Shown here piece after piece: positions 42,187-50,891 of a stretch of 64,000 nucleotides of DNA (its first letter is position 1; every line of letters begins with the position of its first letter). The position numbers were made by a program, and so were the translations under genes. Source of the DNA: Sulfurospirillum sp. UBA6810 (GTDB taxonomy: Bacteria > Campylobacterota > Campylobacteria > Campylobacterales > Sulfurospirillaceae); NCBI GenBank assembly GCA_002469305.1, contig DKEY01000016.1, forward strand, positions 110,803-174,802, written 5' to 3'. The notes beneath the pieces are model-generated. The model made no database searches, was not told where the DNA came from, and saw only the letters and a program-made list of their open reading frames with translations.

Positions 42187-42431
42187 CTCCATCCATCAGC
42201 TTCTTGTAAAAAGAAATCTGACCAAGAACAAGTGAAGATTTTTTCATTATCTTTAATTTTTAAAGGTTTTCTAAAAGTTGCGTTTGAGGATTTGTAAATT
42301 TCTGAGCCTTTTTGTCCAAATCTTTTTTTATCCCTAAACATGTAACAATTATCACAAGCAGGGGATATCTTTTTGCAGCCTTGCCAAGGGTTCCAAGAGT
42401 AATCAGTCCACGCAATATTAGTTTTATCCAT
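42150..42431 (-). pseudogene. DUF5131 (phage Gp37/Gp68-like) gene truncated by the IscB element
   Basis: MDKTNIAWTDYSWNPWQGC, then CKKISPACDNCYMF and IFTCSWSDFFLQEADGWR match the first ~80 residues of DUF5131 proteins, which are usually 230-270 residues long and have a CxxxxxxCxxC cluster suggestive of an Fe-S site. After WR the homology stops, and the frame ends at 42150 inside sequence belonging to the IscB element. The 3' part was not found beyond the element. The ATG at 42431 (with GAGG upstream) is preferred over 42461. Confidence 0.75.
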
Positions 42432-42433
42432 TT

Positions 42434-42850
42434 CTATGCCTCTAAAAGAGTGCTTAAGCACTCTTTTTTTATTTGTTTAAGCATAAGATACATGCTTAGG
42501 GCTGTTTTTCTTTTTGCAAAAACAAAGTTGATAAAATACATGTTTACAGCTGGTATTTTGAAACTTGGATATCTCTTGACCACTTCTCTGGCTACAGCAT
42601 AGCTTGAACCAAATTCATCTTCTAGCTCAAAATACAAATCTGCAATTTTCTTTTTTGTTAGAGAATTTGATTCGTGAGGTGATCTAAAATCTCCAATATT
42701 AACCCAAAGCCTATCATTGCTGTCTTTTTTAAATCTTCTATTCCATCCAGCTTTTTTATCAAAATAAAAACTCACATAAAGATTGTTTATATTTCTATTT
42801 AAAATTTTGCTTGCCAATTGTGCTGACACCCATTTTGTTTTTGTTGCCAT
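42434..42850 (-). CDS. Small basic protein, unknown
   Basis: The 138-residue product is basic. It has a strand-rich N-terminus (NNLYVSFYFDKKAGWNRRF) and a helical C-terminus. The ATG at 42850 follows AAGGGT; an upstream extension to 43009 would overlap the PAPS-like gene and lacks a ribosome site. It sits between the PAPS-like and DUF5131 genes, a neighbourhood common in phages and plasmids. Function unknown. Confidence 0.55.
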   Translation of the reverse strand: MATKTKWVSAQLASKILNRNINNLYVSFYFDKKAGWNRRFKKDSNDRLWVNIGDFRSPHESNSLTKKKIADLYFELEDEFGSSYAVAREVVKRYPSFKIPAVNMYFINFVFAKRKTALSMYLMLKQIKKECLSTLLEA

Positions 42851-42917
42851 TTTAATACCCTTGTAAAAATTATTGTTTGGATTTGCTACATCTATAAAAT
42901 AACATATTCCTATAGCC

Positions 42918-44342
42918 TTACCCGAACAGTTCATTTTTAGACGTAAACCATAAGGAGGGCGTACTATTTGTTTTTGCCTGAGTAAATGCCCTCTTGTAGT
43001 TAAAATCAATTATCTCGACTACATCTGCCAAATCCATACCTATTGTCTGCGCCATTTCTAACTCATTTTTCTTGTCCATATTTTCAAAGATATAATCTAT
43101 TGCTCTCTTTGTTACATGAAACCTCATGTCAAACATATGCATATGGTTATTTAAAGTCATTCCACATTTCTTACATGTAAAGAAATTATAATGAACTTCA
43201 ATAGCTCTTTTTCTTCCAGTATGAGGATTAGGAGTGTCATTAAAAGACTCCACATAACCACAATCACTATATTTTTCTTTTGAGGCTGTACCTGTTGAGC
43301 CACAACACCCACACTCATAAGAGTGTACAGTAGGTTCAAAGATATAAACCTCACTATTGTTATACTCATTAGTCTTAATGGATTTAACAATTCCACCAAA
43401 GATGCCAAGATAAGTGTTTTTGATTTGTTTGTCTGCTATTTCAATAGCTTTTGCATAAGTGACTCCATTGTTTTTAACTCTCATCATAGAGGCAAATTTT
43501 TTAGGACTAACTGCTTGACTTCTAGCGAATTTGATTTCTCTTTCTGCTGGTGAGCCGTAGTGACAAGTATCACATCCGCTTCGCTCAACTGCCTTAACTA
43601 GCTTTCCGTTAATTATACGGTCATAATAGCACTCTGCAAACCTAAGATTAAATCTTCTTGCATAAGCCCAAATGTCTTCCTCGGTCCAGCCAGTTCTTAA
43701 AAATGGATAGACTTTTTTACTATCTTCTTTTCCATATAGAGCTAACTGCTGTCTTAGTCTGCTCTCGCCACTCATTAGAGCAATAAGAGGCTTAGGATTA
43801 CCATTTGCCTTAGCCCATTTATCAAGCGGTTCTTTTTTTAGTTTTTGGCAACATTTACTACTAATATTAAACTCTTGTTCTGCTAAAAAATGCCAAGTAT
43901 TAGGAAGCTTACTATTGCCTTTTTTATCTCCATAGCAACGAAGCATCCTAGTTCTGTAACCATTTGTATTTTTTAATTCAAAAGTCTTTTGGCTAACTTC
44001 TTTTGATACTAAAGGAAACCCTTCTTTTTTTATAACTTGTCTAAAGTTTTCATCAGGAAATACAATAATAGTATCTGGAAATTTTTTTACATGCTCAAGC
44101 ACTTCTTTCATTTCGTTGGTAGTATTGCTGTAAACTACTCTTAAATGAGGGAAAAGTCTTAGTGCAATATGTTTTAAAACATCACTATCCTTGCCTCCAC
44201 TCCAGGATACAAAGAGATTGCCACCATTTTTCATATACTCTTCAATGATGATATTCTCCGCTAGAGCTACTTTATCATTAAGAGACAAAATCGGGGTTAT
44301 AGTATGGTATATTTGAGAATTAATTAAGTTATTTTTTGACAT
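42918..44342 (-). CDS. PAPS-reductase/PP-loop family protein with C-terminal zinc ribbons
   Basis: The product has 474 residues. The PP-loop is FVSWSGGKDSDV (45-55), followed by VVYSNTTNEMKEV and GFPLVSKE, the pattern of phosphoadenosine phosphosulfate reductase-like PP-loop enzymes, which adenylate or thiolate a substrate. RCYGDKK, KCCQKLK and SGCDTCHYGSP could be metal-binding cysteines. The C-terminal ECGCCGS and CKKCGMT look like a zinc ribbon. Phage-type members often accompany DUF5131, and DndC is a known relative in DNA phosphorothioation. No other dnd gene is here, so a DNA-modification role is open. Confidence 0.7.
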   Translation of the reverse strand: MSKNNLINSQIYHTITPILSLNDKVALAENIIIEEYMKNGGNLFVSWSGGKDSDVLKHIALRLFPHLRVVYSNTTNEMKEVLEHVKKFPDTIIVFPDENFRQVIKKEGFPLVSKEVSQKTFELKNTNGYRTRMLRCYGDKKGNSKLPNTWHFLAEQEFNISSKCCQKLKKEPLDKWAKANGNPKPLIALMSGESRLRQQLALYGKEDSKKVYPFLRTGWTEEDIWAYARRFNLRFAECYYDRIINGKLVKAVERSGCDTCHYGSPAEREIKFARSQAVSPKKFASMMRVKNNGVTYAKAIEIADKQIKNTYLGIFGGIVKSIKTNEYNNSEVYIFEPTVHSYECGCCGSTGTASKEKYSDCGYVESFNDTPNPHTGRKRAIEVHYNFFTCKKCGMTLNNHMHMFDMRFHVTKRAIDYIFENMDKKNELEMAQTIGMDLADVVEIIDFNYKRAFTQAKTNSTPSLWFTSKNELFG

Positions 44343-44347
44343 TCCTA

Positions 44348-44417
44348 ATTGTATCTTTATTGTGTATTCTTGTCAAGAACGATACTTTCATTTGCTACTT
44401 TATTTTATATCGTTCTT
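44348..44417 (-). promoter_or_regulatory. Promoter with TATCGTTCTTGACA box and inverted arms; probably leaderless
   Basis: On the minus strand: TTGACA (44376-44371), 17 nt, TACAAT (44353-44348), then only five bases (TAGGA) before the ATG at 44342. A start 6-8 nt after the -10 would fall on the ATG itself, predicting a leaderless mRNA. The AAGAACGATA (44375-44384) and TATCGTTCTT (44408-44417) arms are 23 nt apart. Confidence 0.65.
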
Positions 44418-44566
44418 ATTTAGAATAAACCATGTAATAGTGGTTTTATTTTTGCTTGAAATAAATTGTTTGCCTTCAAATCGGAGTACAAAGGAATTTG
44501 TTTTTAATTTTATTTCATATTTGTTTTTTATTTGCCATTGCATATGTTGATATGATATTTTTGACT

Positions 44567-44677
44567 ATGAAGATAAAACATGATAGAATTCTCAAAGGAC
44601 AACAGCTCTCCTATCGCTCTCGCCATTTTTGGTTTGATAAATCTGTAGTAAAGTTTCCACATATTGGTACTTTGTAA
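44567..44677 (+). other. Possible 36-residue leader or remnant ending FDKSVVKFPHIGTL
   Basis: A short frame (MKIKHDRILKGQ to HIGTL, stop at 44677) lies upstream of the 44776 gene. A related minus-strand end, YDKSTNSFGTL then stop, lies upstream of the 55673-56332 gene, whose N-terminus resembles the 44776 protein. The stretch GGTACTTTGTAA is shared by both. It may be a conserved leader or the end of a lost gene. The rest of 44418-44775 shows a small stem (AAACCA/TGGTTT near 44427) and nothing else. Confidence 0.35.
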
Positions 44678-44775
44678 ATTGGTACAATAGTCACAGCACA
44701 ATGAGAGCAATGCGTTAGTAAACTACTGGAATCAAAAGGTCTATAAAAAGACCACATACAACAAAGGACTACCAC

Positions 44776-45453
44776 ATGAACATCCCATCTACACTTACAT
44801 TGGAAAATGTAAAAATCGAAGCAAAAGCATATCAAAAAAAGATGCAAACCTCTTACATGGTTGCATTAAACAAGATATCAGAACAATATGGTTTTAAAGA
44901 CTATAGACTCCTAAAAAGCTATTTGGATAAAAATACAGATATGCACTCGTTGAAGCACTACCAAAAGGCTCACAAAATAATAGTGGAACATGCTTTTCTT
45001 AACAAAAAAGCTTATATGAACACCTTTTCGATAAGAGAGGCAAAACTGATAAGTTGCCTTACTCTTCTTATGCAAAAAAAAGGTGTAGCAATCGCAACAA
45101 ATTTATTCACTAGCGAAGAAAACGAAGACGATGCATCTTGTTTAGAAGCAATTTGTGAAGATATAAACAAGCTAATTACTAGTGAAAAAATTAGCAATAT
45201 ATTTATTAAGCCTACCGATAGAGGGGAAACAGAATATATTGCTCAAATAGAAAATAATGAAATAATTATTTTTGAGACTATGCCATTCAAAAAGTTTAAA
45301 GAACTAATGCAAACTCCAAGTGTCTCAAAAGAAAAAGTTATTGCAAATATATTGGAATACGAAGGGGTAGAAAAGAAAAAGTCAGAGAAAGGGGGTGTTG
45401 TATCTATTGATGTTAAAAAATTTCTTGGAAGCATAGAGGAAAGGTACTCATAA
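44776..45453 (+). CDS. Unknown protein with plasmid-type AKAYxK N-terminal domain
   Basis: The product has 225 residues. The first ~50 (LENVKIEAKAYQKKMQTSYM, then ALNKISEQYGFKDYRLLKS) match a small helical module found at the start of various plasmid proteins (AKALR, then SHSQALE and GFRDWNTL in relatives). The gene at 55673-56332 begins with the same module. The remainder is helix-strand with no recognised domain. AAAGGACTACCAC precedes the ATG. It is a lone plus-strand gene at the centre of the mirrored region. Confidence 0.6.
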   Translation: MNIPSTLTLENVKIEAKAYQKKMQTSYMVALNKISEQYGFKDYRLLKSYLDKNTDMHSLKHYQKAHKIIVEHAFLNKKAYMNTFSIREAKLISCLTLLMQKKGVAIATNLFTSEENEDDASCLEAICEDINKLITSEKISNIFIKPTDRGETEYIAQIENNEIIIFETMPFKKFKELMQTPSVSKEKVIANILEYEGVEKKKSEKGGVVSIDVKKFLGSIEERYS

Positions 45454-45478
45454 ATTGATTTGAGTAACTAAAAAATTT

Positions 45479-45727
45479 TTAGTTTTCAAACTTTTTCATA
45501 AATTTAGATTGAAGCCTAAAAAACTCTTGATATTCAGCTATTTCTTTCTTTAGCTCACGATTCTCATTTAAAGTGTTTAGAAGTAGTTTTTTATCATCAG
45601 GAATAGATTCAGCTCTTCGCCATGTTTTAATAGTTGATTCTTTGATGTTGGTCATCTTCGCAAACTCTGATTGATTTCCATCTGTAAAGATTTCTATGAG
45701 ATTGTCTAGTAGTTCTATGTTAGTCAT
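45479..45727 (-). CDS. Small HTH regulator (CI/Xre-like)
   Basis: The 82-residue product has a helix-turn-helix (NQSEFAKMTNIKESTIKTWR, then AESIPDDKK) followed by a short coiled coil. It overlaps the stop of the upstream 341-residue gene by one base, so the two are one unit. It probably represses its own operon, and the 22-bp palindrome at 46756-46813 is the natural candidate operator. A toxin-antitoxin or self-regulated immunity pair is possible. Confidence 0.7.
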   Translation of the reverse strand: MTNIELLDNLIEIFTDGNQSEFAKMTNIKESTIKTWRRAESIPDDKKLLLNTLNENRELKKEIAEYQEFFRLQSKFMKKFEN

Positions 45728-46752
45728 TATGATGTCTTAGATTCTTTTTGTCTGGCATAATTTGCTATCTCATCTTGACTGTTTTCAAACATAGTTAATG
45801 CAATTTCTTTAAATACTTTTTTATTTTCATCTGTAAAATCATCATATGGAATAATATTGTTCTTTCTGCAAAATTCATGAAAATTACTATAACAATAATC
45901 CCAAATAGTCATTGAGGGTATAAAATAATAATATTGCTCACCAATAGAGTGTAAATATTCTAAATAACTATAAAAGTTTTTTTCTGCCATCTCATCTTGC
46001 CTAGCTCTTTCATTAAGTTCTTCCTTGTATAGCCTGCCTGCTAAATCTGAAATTTCTTTAACTATTGGTTCGGAAGCTGAATTATGATTTTGCTCTATCA
46101 TCAGGTCAAACATTTTTTGGTTATTCAAATTGTGATTTTTAGGGAGAGAGTAAAAACAAAAATAGTCATTAGCTCTTAAAAGATATTTATTATGGCTAGT
46201 CTTAGAACTATATATTTGAAAGTTGATATTTCTTTCTTTAATAAGCTTACTAAATATTCTAAATTCATCCTCAAAACACCCATATTGATAAAGCCAATAA
46301 TCCCAATTTAATTCTAATTTCAATGATCTTTTGTGTGCTAATACAAAATCTTCTAATTCTTCTTTTTTAAAGCATTGGGGGATATTATCAGAAGGGGTAA
46401 AATTAGTTAGATGATGTTTTTCTTTTGATGTGTTGCTAGCCCATACAAAACCTCGATAAACACAAATATTATATTCTTTAAAAAAGTCTATACCTATCTC
46501 ATGTTCATTTTTTTGGCAAAGTATATTATCTTGATTTACAAAATAGATTAAAGTTCCAGAATGCTCTACCCAACAAGCTTCCATTCCTAGTGGAGTATCA
46601 TCATATTTTTCTTCTTTGCCTATATAGTATTTAGGTTCAAATTCTTCCGAAGCAAGATGTTCATATGGCTTTGAATACATGGAACAAATTAAATCAAATT
46701 CTTTATCATTTAGTCTTTGTAATTCATCTATACTTATTAGAAGATTATTCAA
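45727..46752 (-). CDS. Unknown protein paired with the HTH regulator
   Basis: The product has 341 residues and a TTG start (AAAGGATAGGC upstream). It is rich in aromatic residues (CVYRGFVWASN, WDYWLYQYGCFEDEF, YYYFIPSMTIWDYCYSNFHEF) and has no signal peptide. The HTH gene follows directly. Such two-gene units in defence islands can be toxin-antitoxin or effector-regulator pairs, but no catalytic motif is evident. Confidence 0.5.
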   Translation of the reverse strand: MNNLLISIDELQRLNDKEFDLICSMYSKPYEHLASEEFEPKYYIGKEEKYDDTPLGMEACWVEHSGTLIYFVNQDNILCQKNEHEIGIDFFKEYNICVYRGFVWASNTSKEKHHLTNFTPSDNIPQCFKKEELEDFVLAHKRSLKLELNWDYWLYQYGCFEDEFRIFSKLIKERNINFQIYSSKTSHNKYLLRANDYFCFYSLPKNHNLNNQKMFDLMIEQNHNSASEPIVKEISDLAGRLYKEELNERARQDEMAEKNFYSYLEYLHSIGEQYYYFIPSMTIWDYCYSNFHEFCRKNNIIPYDDFTDENKKVFKEIALTMFENSQDEIANYARQKESKTS

Positions 46753-46755
46753 TGC

Positions 46756-46813
46756 CTATCCTTTATGTTTAAAACTATTATTATAGCATATTAGTTTTAA
46801 ACATAAAGGATAG
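46756..46813. repeat. 22-bp perfect inverted repeat (operator candidate)
   Basis: Arms at 46756-46777 and 46792-46813 are perfectly complementary, with a 14-nt loop. The arms begin CTATCCTTTATG and include the AAAGGA ribosome site of the 341-residue gene. Either an operator dimer site for the HTH protein or an RNA hairpin hiding the ribosome site. Confidence 0.7.
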
Positions 46814-46919
46814 TTTTATGAAATATGAGAATTTTACATGTGCCGTAATAGTTAGACCATGTGTTAATTTTAGATAAAAGCATTACAAATTCTTACATAA
46901 AATAATAAAAATATAATGC

Positions 46920-46956
46920 TATCGTTCTTGACAATAAAATAAAATACAAGTATAAT
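46920..46956 (+). promoter_or_regulatory. Near-consensus promoter of the helicase/methyltransferase operon
   Basis: TATCGTTCTT overlaps TTGACA (46928-46933), then 17 nt and TATAAT (46951-46956): a consensus sigma-70 promoter. About 40 bp around the box resemble the sequence at 56.53-56.58 kb. Only one operator arm is present here. Confidence 0.8.
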
Positions 46957-46992
46957 TCAGTATCCCGTATTTAGAAAGTAGAAAGGGTTTTT

Positions 46993-49665
46993 ATGAGTAA
47001 AGCAGAAATAACAAATATTAATAGGGAAATTAAAGAACAACCAATTTCTCAGCTAAAAATGTGTAAAGATAAAGCTTTAGAAATCTTGCAAATCACAGAT
47101 GAAAAATTTTCATATCTATTAAAACTTTTTGATATTCCTCTTTACACGAGTGCATTTACAAAGTCGCAAGTGGATTTTTTTGCATTCTATCAACGACACA
47201 TTAAAAACCAAACAATTCTTGCTTACTCAAAAGAAGATTTTACCCTGTATCCTCAAAGAGATAAAATTCCTTTGAGTGAAATAATAAAACTAAACAAAGA
47301 GTTAAAAAAAGCTGGTAAAGCTAAAGATGTGAATGGAAATAAAAAGGTTACTCCTAAAGAGCATCAAAGAGAGGGAATAGAAAACGTACTTTTAGAATTT
47401 GAGAAAAAAGAGCGAGCTCAAATAGTTGCTGCATGTGGTACAGGTAAAACTATTATGGCTAAAGAAATAGCGGATAAGATATCTTTACAAAAAGACAACT
47501 CCCTTACTTTAATATTTGTACCCTCTTTAGCCCTTGCTTCACAGTTTTATAAAGTATGGGTAAAACACTCTAAAGTCACAGATCACAAAAAGCCTTTCAT
47601 TATATGTAGCGACAAAGAGACAGCTACGATAGAAGAAGCCTCTATAAATCTTTCGAACTTGAAGTTTATTGTTAATACATCAGAAGAGTTTATCAAGGGG
47701 TATTTGATAGATAAGACGATAAACCATAAATTACTATTTGTAACCTATCAGTCTACTCTTGTATTAGCAAATGCAATGAGAGCGCTTGATATGAGTGCAA
47801 CTATTGGCATATTTGATGAAGCACATAAAACTTCTGGGGATAAAGATAAAGAGTTTGCACTAGCTCTATTTGATGAAAACATCAAAATAAAGAAACGTCT
47901 ATTTATGACAGCTACTCAGAAACAATATCAAGATAAAAATAACTTCTTATCTATGGATGATGAAGATGTGTATGGAAAAGTGGCTTATCATCTACCTATG
48001 AGAAAAGCTATTTCAAAGGGAATTATAAAAGACTATAAAATAGTTTTAGGAGTGATTACTTCTAAGTTTGTAGAAGATGTTAAAAAACTTGAAGAGTCTA
48101 AATCATCTGATAGCTTGTATGTGGATGTTTTGGTAACTTCATATTTAAAAGTCCTCATTGAAAAAGGTATTAAAAAAAGTATTCTTTTCTCTTCGAGGAT
48201 AGAGGACTCAAAATCAATAGTAAATAACAATATTATGCAAGAAGCATTAGGCTCTAAAATAGAACATATTGATGGCATGATGAATAATAAAGTAATTCAG
48301 AAATCAATCAATGAATTAATGCTTTCTGAAGAGAAACACATTTCTAACGCAAAATTATTTAGTGAAGGTATAGATATTCCTAGTGTTAGTATGGTTGGTT
48401 TTTTAAGTCCAACACGTTCTATTGTGGATATCGTACAACGCTTAGGTAGGATGCAGAGAAAAGAGCATGAGAATGATACAGAGCATGGGTATATTTTCTT
48501 ACCTATATTTCTTGATGAAGCTTTGGTTAGCATAGGCAATATAACTACAAATTCTTATGATTGGGACTATATAGTAGAAGTTTTGAGTTACCTCAAAGAA
48601 GCGGATGAACAAATTAAAATACTGTTTAATGACATAAGTGGTTCTACACAAGAAAACAATAGCTTACAAAAGAGGACAAAAGAGAAAGAAATAGAGCTTA
48701 TTGTTAAAGATAAGTTTGATATCTCATCAGTAGAAAATTTTCAATTTGATGTAGAGTTTGTAGAGAACATTATCAATAGCATAAAAATATCAACTATAGA
48801 ATCCAATAAGTTCTCTTGGGATATGCAATTTGAAAAAGTTGTGAAGTATAAGCAAGAGCATGGAAAGTTCCCAACCAGATATCAAAATCCAACAGATTTA
48901 AAGGATGAAGAAAAAGAGGAGGCTTTATTAGCTCTTTGGTGCATGTATCAAAAAAGCCATTTTAGAAAAGGTGTTCTTTCTGATGTAAGAGCAAACAAAT
49001 TAAAAGAAATTGGATTTTCATTTAATCCTGCTTTTGAGAAATGGATGGAAAATTTTAACAATTATGTAAAGTTCTTAGAGATACATGGCGGTCAGCCTCA
49101 AGCTAGAAGAAAGGGTAAGAGAACAGAAAAAAAAGAAGCATCTCTTTTGAAGTGGCAAAATGACCAAAAAAGAGCAAAAAACGATGGAAAATTGGCGCAA
49201 TGGAAAATTGATTTGTTAATGCCCCATATAGAAGATTGGAATACAAGAGATACTTATTGGAATAACACATATAAGGAATTAATGAAGTTTGTTAATGATA
49301 ATAAAGCACTTCCTTGTGATAAAAAAGAGAAACATGAGCAAAAGCTATATGCTTGGCTCAGAAGACAAAGAGATCATTTTACACAGAGCAAGCTTTCAAA
49401 AAAGAGAATTGCACTTCTGAATAAAACTGCTTTGCCTTGGAATGAAAATCAATTTAGTGTTCGGTTAGAAAAAAGCTTTTTTATGATAGAAGCATTTATC
49501 AAAGATAATCACCGTTTACCAAAATATATCAAAGATAATAAATCTAAAGAATATAAGGCATATAGAAAATATGAGTATATAAAGAAAAAGCAAGAGAATG
49601 GCGAGTTGAACCAAGATGATTTGGAAAGATTTACCAAAATCCTTCGTATAAGTAGCCAGTCATGA
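46993..49665 (+). CDS. Superfamily II helicase with C-terminal helicase-associated repeats
   Basis: The product has 890 residues. Walker A is ACGTGKT (K152), DEAH is IFDEAHKTSGD (near 275), motif III is FMTATQ, and motif VI is DIVQRLGRMQRKE. Four repeated WxxxFxxxxxYxxxHGxxP-type modules follow at the C-terminus (about 613-890), like Helicase-Associated domains (for example KVVKYKQEHGKFPTRY and YKELMKFVNDNKALP). Such helicases occur alone or in restriction-like loci, translocating on DNA. It is the first of four tightly linked genes and overlaps the methyltransferase by 4 nt. Confidence 0.85.
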   Translation: MSKAEITNINREIKEQPISQLKMCKDKALEILQITDEKFSYLLKLFDIPLYTSAFTKSQVDFFAFYQRHIKNQTILAYSKEDFTLYPQRDKIPLSEIIKLNKELKKAGKAKDVNGNKKVTPKEHQREGIENVLLEFEKKERAQIVAACGTGKTIMAKEIADKISLQKDNSLTLIFVPSLALASQFYKVWVKHSKVTDHKKPFIICSDKETATIEEASINLSNLKFIVNTSEEFIKGYLIDKTINHKLLFVTYQSTLVLANAMRALDMSATIGIFDEAHKTSGDKDKEFALALFDENIKIKKRLFMTATQKQYQDKNNFLSMDDEDVYGKVAYHLPMRKAISKGIIKDYKIVLGVITSKFVEDVKKLEESKSSDSLYVDVLVTSYLKVLIEKGIKKSILFSSRIEDSKSIVNNNIMQEALGSKIEHIDGMMNNKVIQKSINELMLSEEKHISNAKLFSEGIDIPSVSMVGFLSPTRSIVDIVQRLGRMQRKEHENDTEHGYIFLPIFLDEALVSIGNITTNSYDWDYIVEVLSYLKEADEQIKILFNDISGSTQENNSLQKRTKEKEIELIVKDKFDISSVENFQFDVEFVENIINSIKISTIESNKFSWDMQFEKVVKYKQEHGKFPTRYQNPTDLKDEEKEEALLALWCMYQKSHFRKGVLSDVRANKLKEIGFSFNPAFEKWMENFNNYVKFLEIHGGQPQARRKGKRTEKKEASLLKWQNDQKRAKNDGKLAQWKIDLLMPHIEDWNTRDTYWNNTYKELMKFVNDNKALPCDKKEKHEQKLYAWLRRQRDHFTQSKLSKKRIALLNKTALPWNENQFSVRLEKSFFMIEAFIKDNHRLPKYIKDNKSKEYKAYRKYEYIKKKQENGELNQDDLERFTKILRISSQS

Positions 49666-50891
49666 GTCAAAAAATTCAACTTTCTCTATTTGAAGATTTC
49701 GCTATGATTTATGCTAATAGAGGAGAAGTTACAAACGAGGTCTTGTATGAAAGAATTGCTGTACTAAACAATATAACCAAAGAAGAGCTAAATAAACTTG
49801 AACCGATAGGCAAAGATGAACGAAAGTATTCCAAGCTCAAAAGAAAACTCAGATGGTACCAACAAGAGTTAAAACACTTAGGGTTACTTGAGAGAGTAGA
49901 TGGAAGAAGAGGTGTTTGGAAACTTACTGAAGAGGGGAAAGCGAAAGTACAATTACACAAAATCAATAGTTCGTTTCAAATGCTTGCTTTTTCCACAAAG
50001 CTAGGTATTGCATTATGGGGCGATGCTAGAAAGGTATTCTCAAAATCAACTGAGCCTATTCATCTAATGCTCTCATCCCCTCCATATCCTCTACAAGAAC
50101 CTAGAGCATATGGTAATGTACAAGAAAAAGAGTATGTTGATTGGCTATGTTCTATGATAGAGCCTATAGTTAAAAATCTTGTCGAGGGCGGTAGTATCGT
50201 TTTAAATATAAGCAATGATATCTCTCTAAAAAAGAGTCCAGCCAAATCTATGTATAAAGAGCGTTTGGTCTTAGCCCTACATGATAGACTAGGCTTGTAT
50301 AAAATGGATGAAATACCTTGGGTAAATACTTCTAAAATTCCAAGTAATGCATGGGCTACTCAAAAGAAAATTCAAATGCTTCCAGGGTGGGAACCAATTT
50401 TATGGTTTACTAATAATCCTGCATGTGTTAGATCCGATACAAGAAGAGTATTAAAACCACATAGTGCAACACATCTAAAATATGTCAGAAGTGGGGGTTC
50501 TAAGAAAGAGTATGTAAATGGTGATGGAAAGTACCACATAAGAAAAGGTGCTTTTTCTAACCAAACAGATGGCGCACTCCCTAGAAATGTTTTTGTAAGA
50601 GGACACAAGAGTTCATCTACAAATAGATATCACGAAATATGTAAAGAATTAAATATGCCTAGAAATGCTGCAACATTTCCATATGAATTAGCAGAACACT
50701 TTATTAGGTTCTTAACAAAAGAAGGTGAAATGGTTGCGGACATGTGTAGCGGCTCTTTTACCACTTCTTTAGCAGCTGATGGATTAAAGAGAAGATGGAT
50801 TGGAACAGATGTGATTTGGGAGTATGTAAGGGGTGGCGGTGAACGCTTTAAAAATGTAGAGTTTAACCAAGAATTTTTAAAGGCTATATAG
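49662..50891 (+). CDS. DNA methyltransferase, beta-class N4/N6 with N-terminal winged helix
   Basis: The product has 409 residues. A winged-helix region (about 25-95, ending GVWKLTEEGKAKV) precedes the catalytic part. Motif IV is LSSPPYPL (138-143). SPPY is typical of N4-cytosine enzymes, but N6-adenine is not excluded. The SAM-binding motif comes last: VADMCSGSFTTSLAADGLKRRWIGTD (about 357-382), placing it in the beta class. Target recognition probably lies at 225-320. It would protect or mark host DNA for the linked nuclease and helicases. The next gene starts at the following base. Confidence 0.88.
   Translation: MSQKIQLSLFEDFAMIYANRGEVTNEVLYERIAVLNNITKEELNKLEPIGKDERKYSKLKRKLRWYQQELKHLGLLERVDGRRGVWKLTEEGKAKVQLHKINSSFQMLAFSTKLGIALWGDARKVFSKSTEPIHLMLSSPPYPLQEPRAYGNVQEKEYVDWLCSMIEPIVKNLVEGGSIVLNISNDISLKKSPAKSMYKERLVLALHDRLGLYKMDEIPWVNTSKIPSNAWATQKKIQMLPGWEPILWFTNNPACVRSDTRRVLKPHSATHLKYVRSGGSKKEYVNGDGKYHIRKGAFSNQTDGALPRNVFVRGHKSSSTNRYHEICKELNMPRNAATFPYELAEHFIRFLTKEGEMVADMCSGSFTTSLAADGLKRRWIGTDVIWEYVRGGGERFKNVEFNQEFLKAI

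Noticed and set aside
46819..46878. 19-residue frame after the right arm of the palindrome
   Set aside because: It is created by the mirrored ribosome site of the inverted repeat. Too short, with no similarity to anything else in the window.
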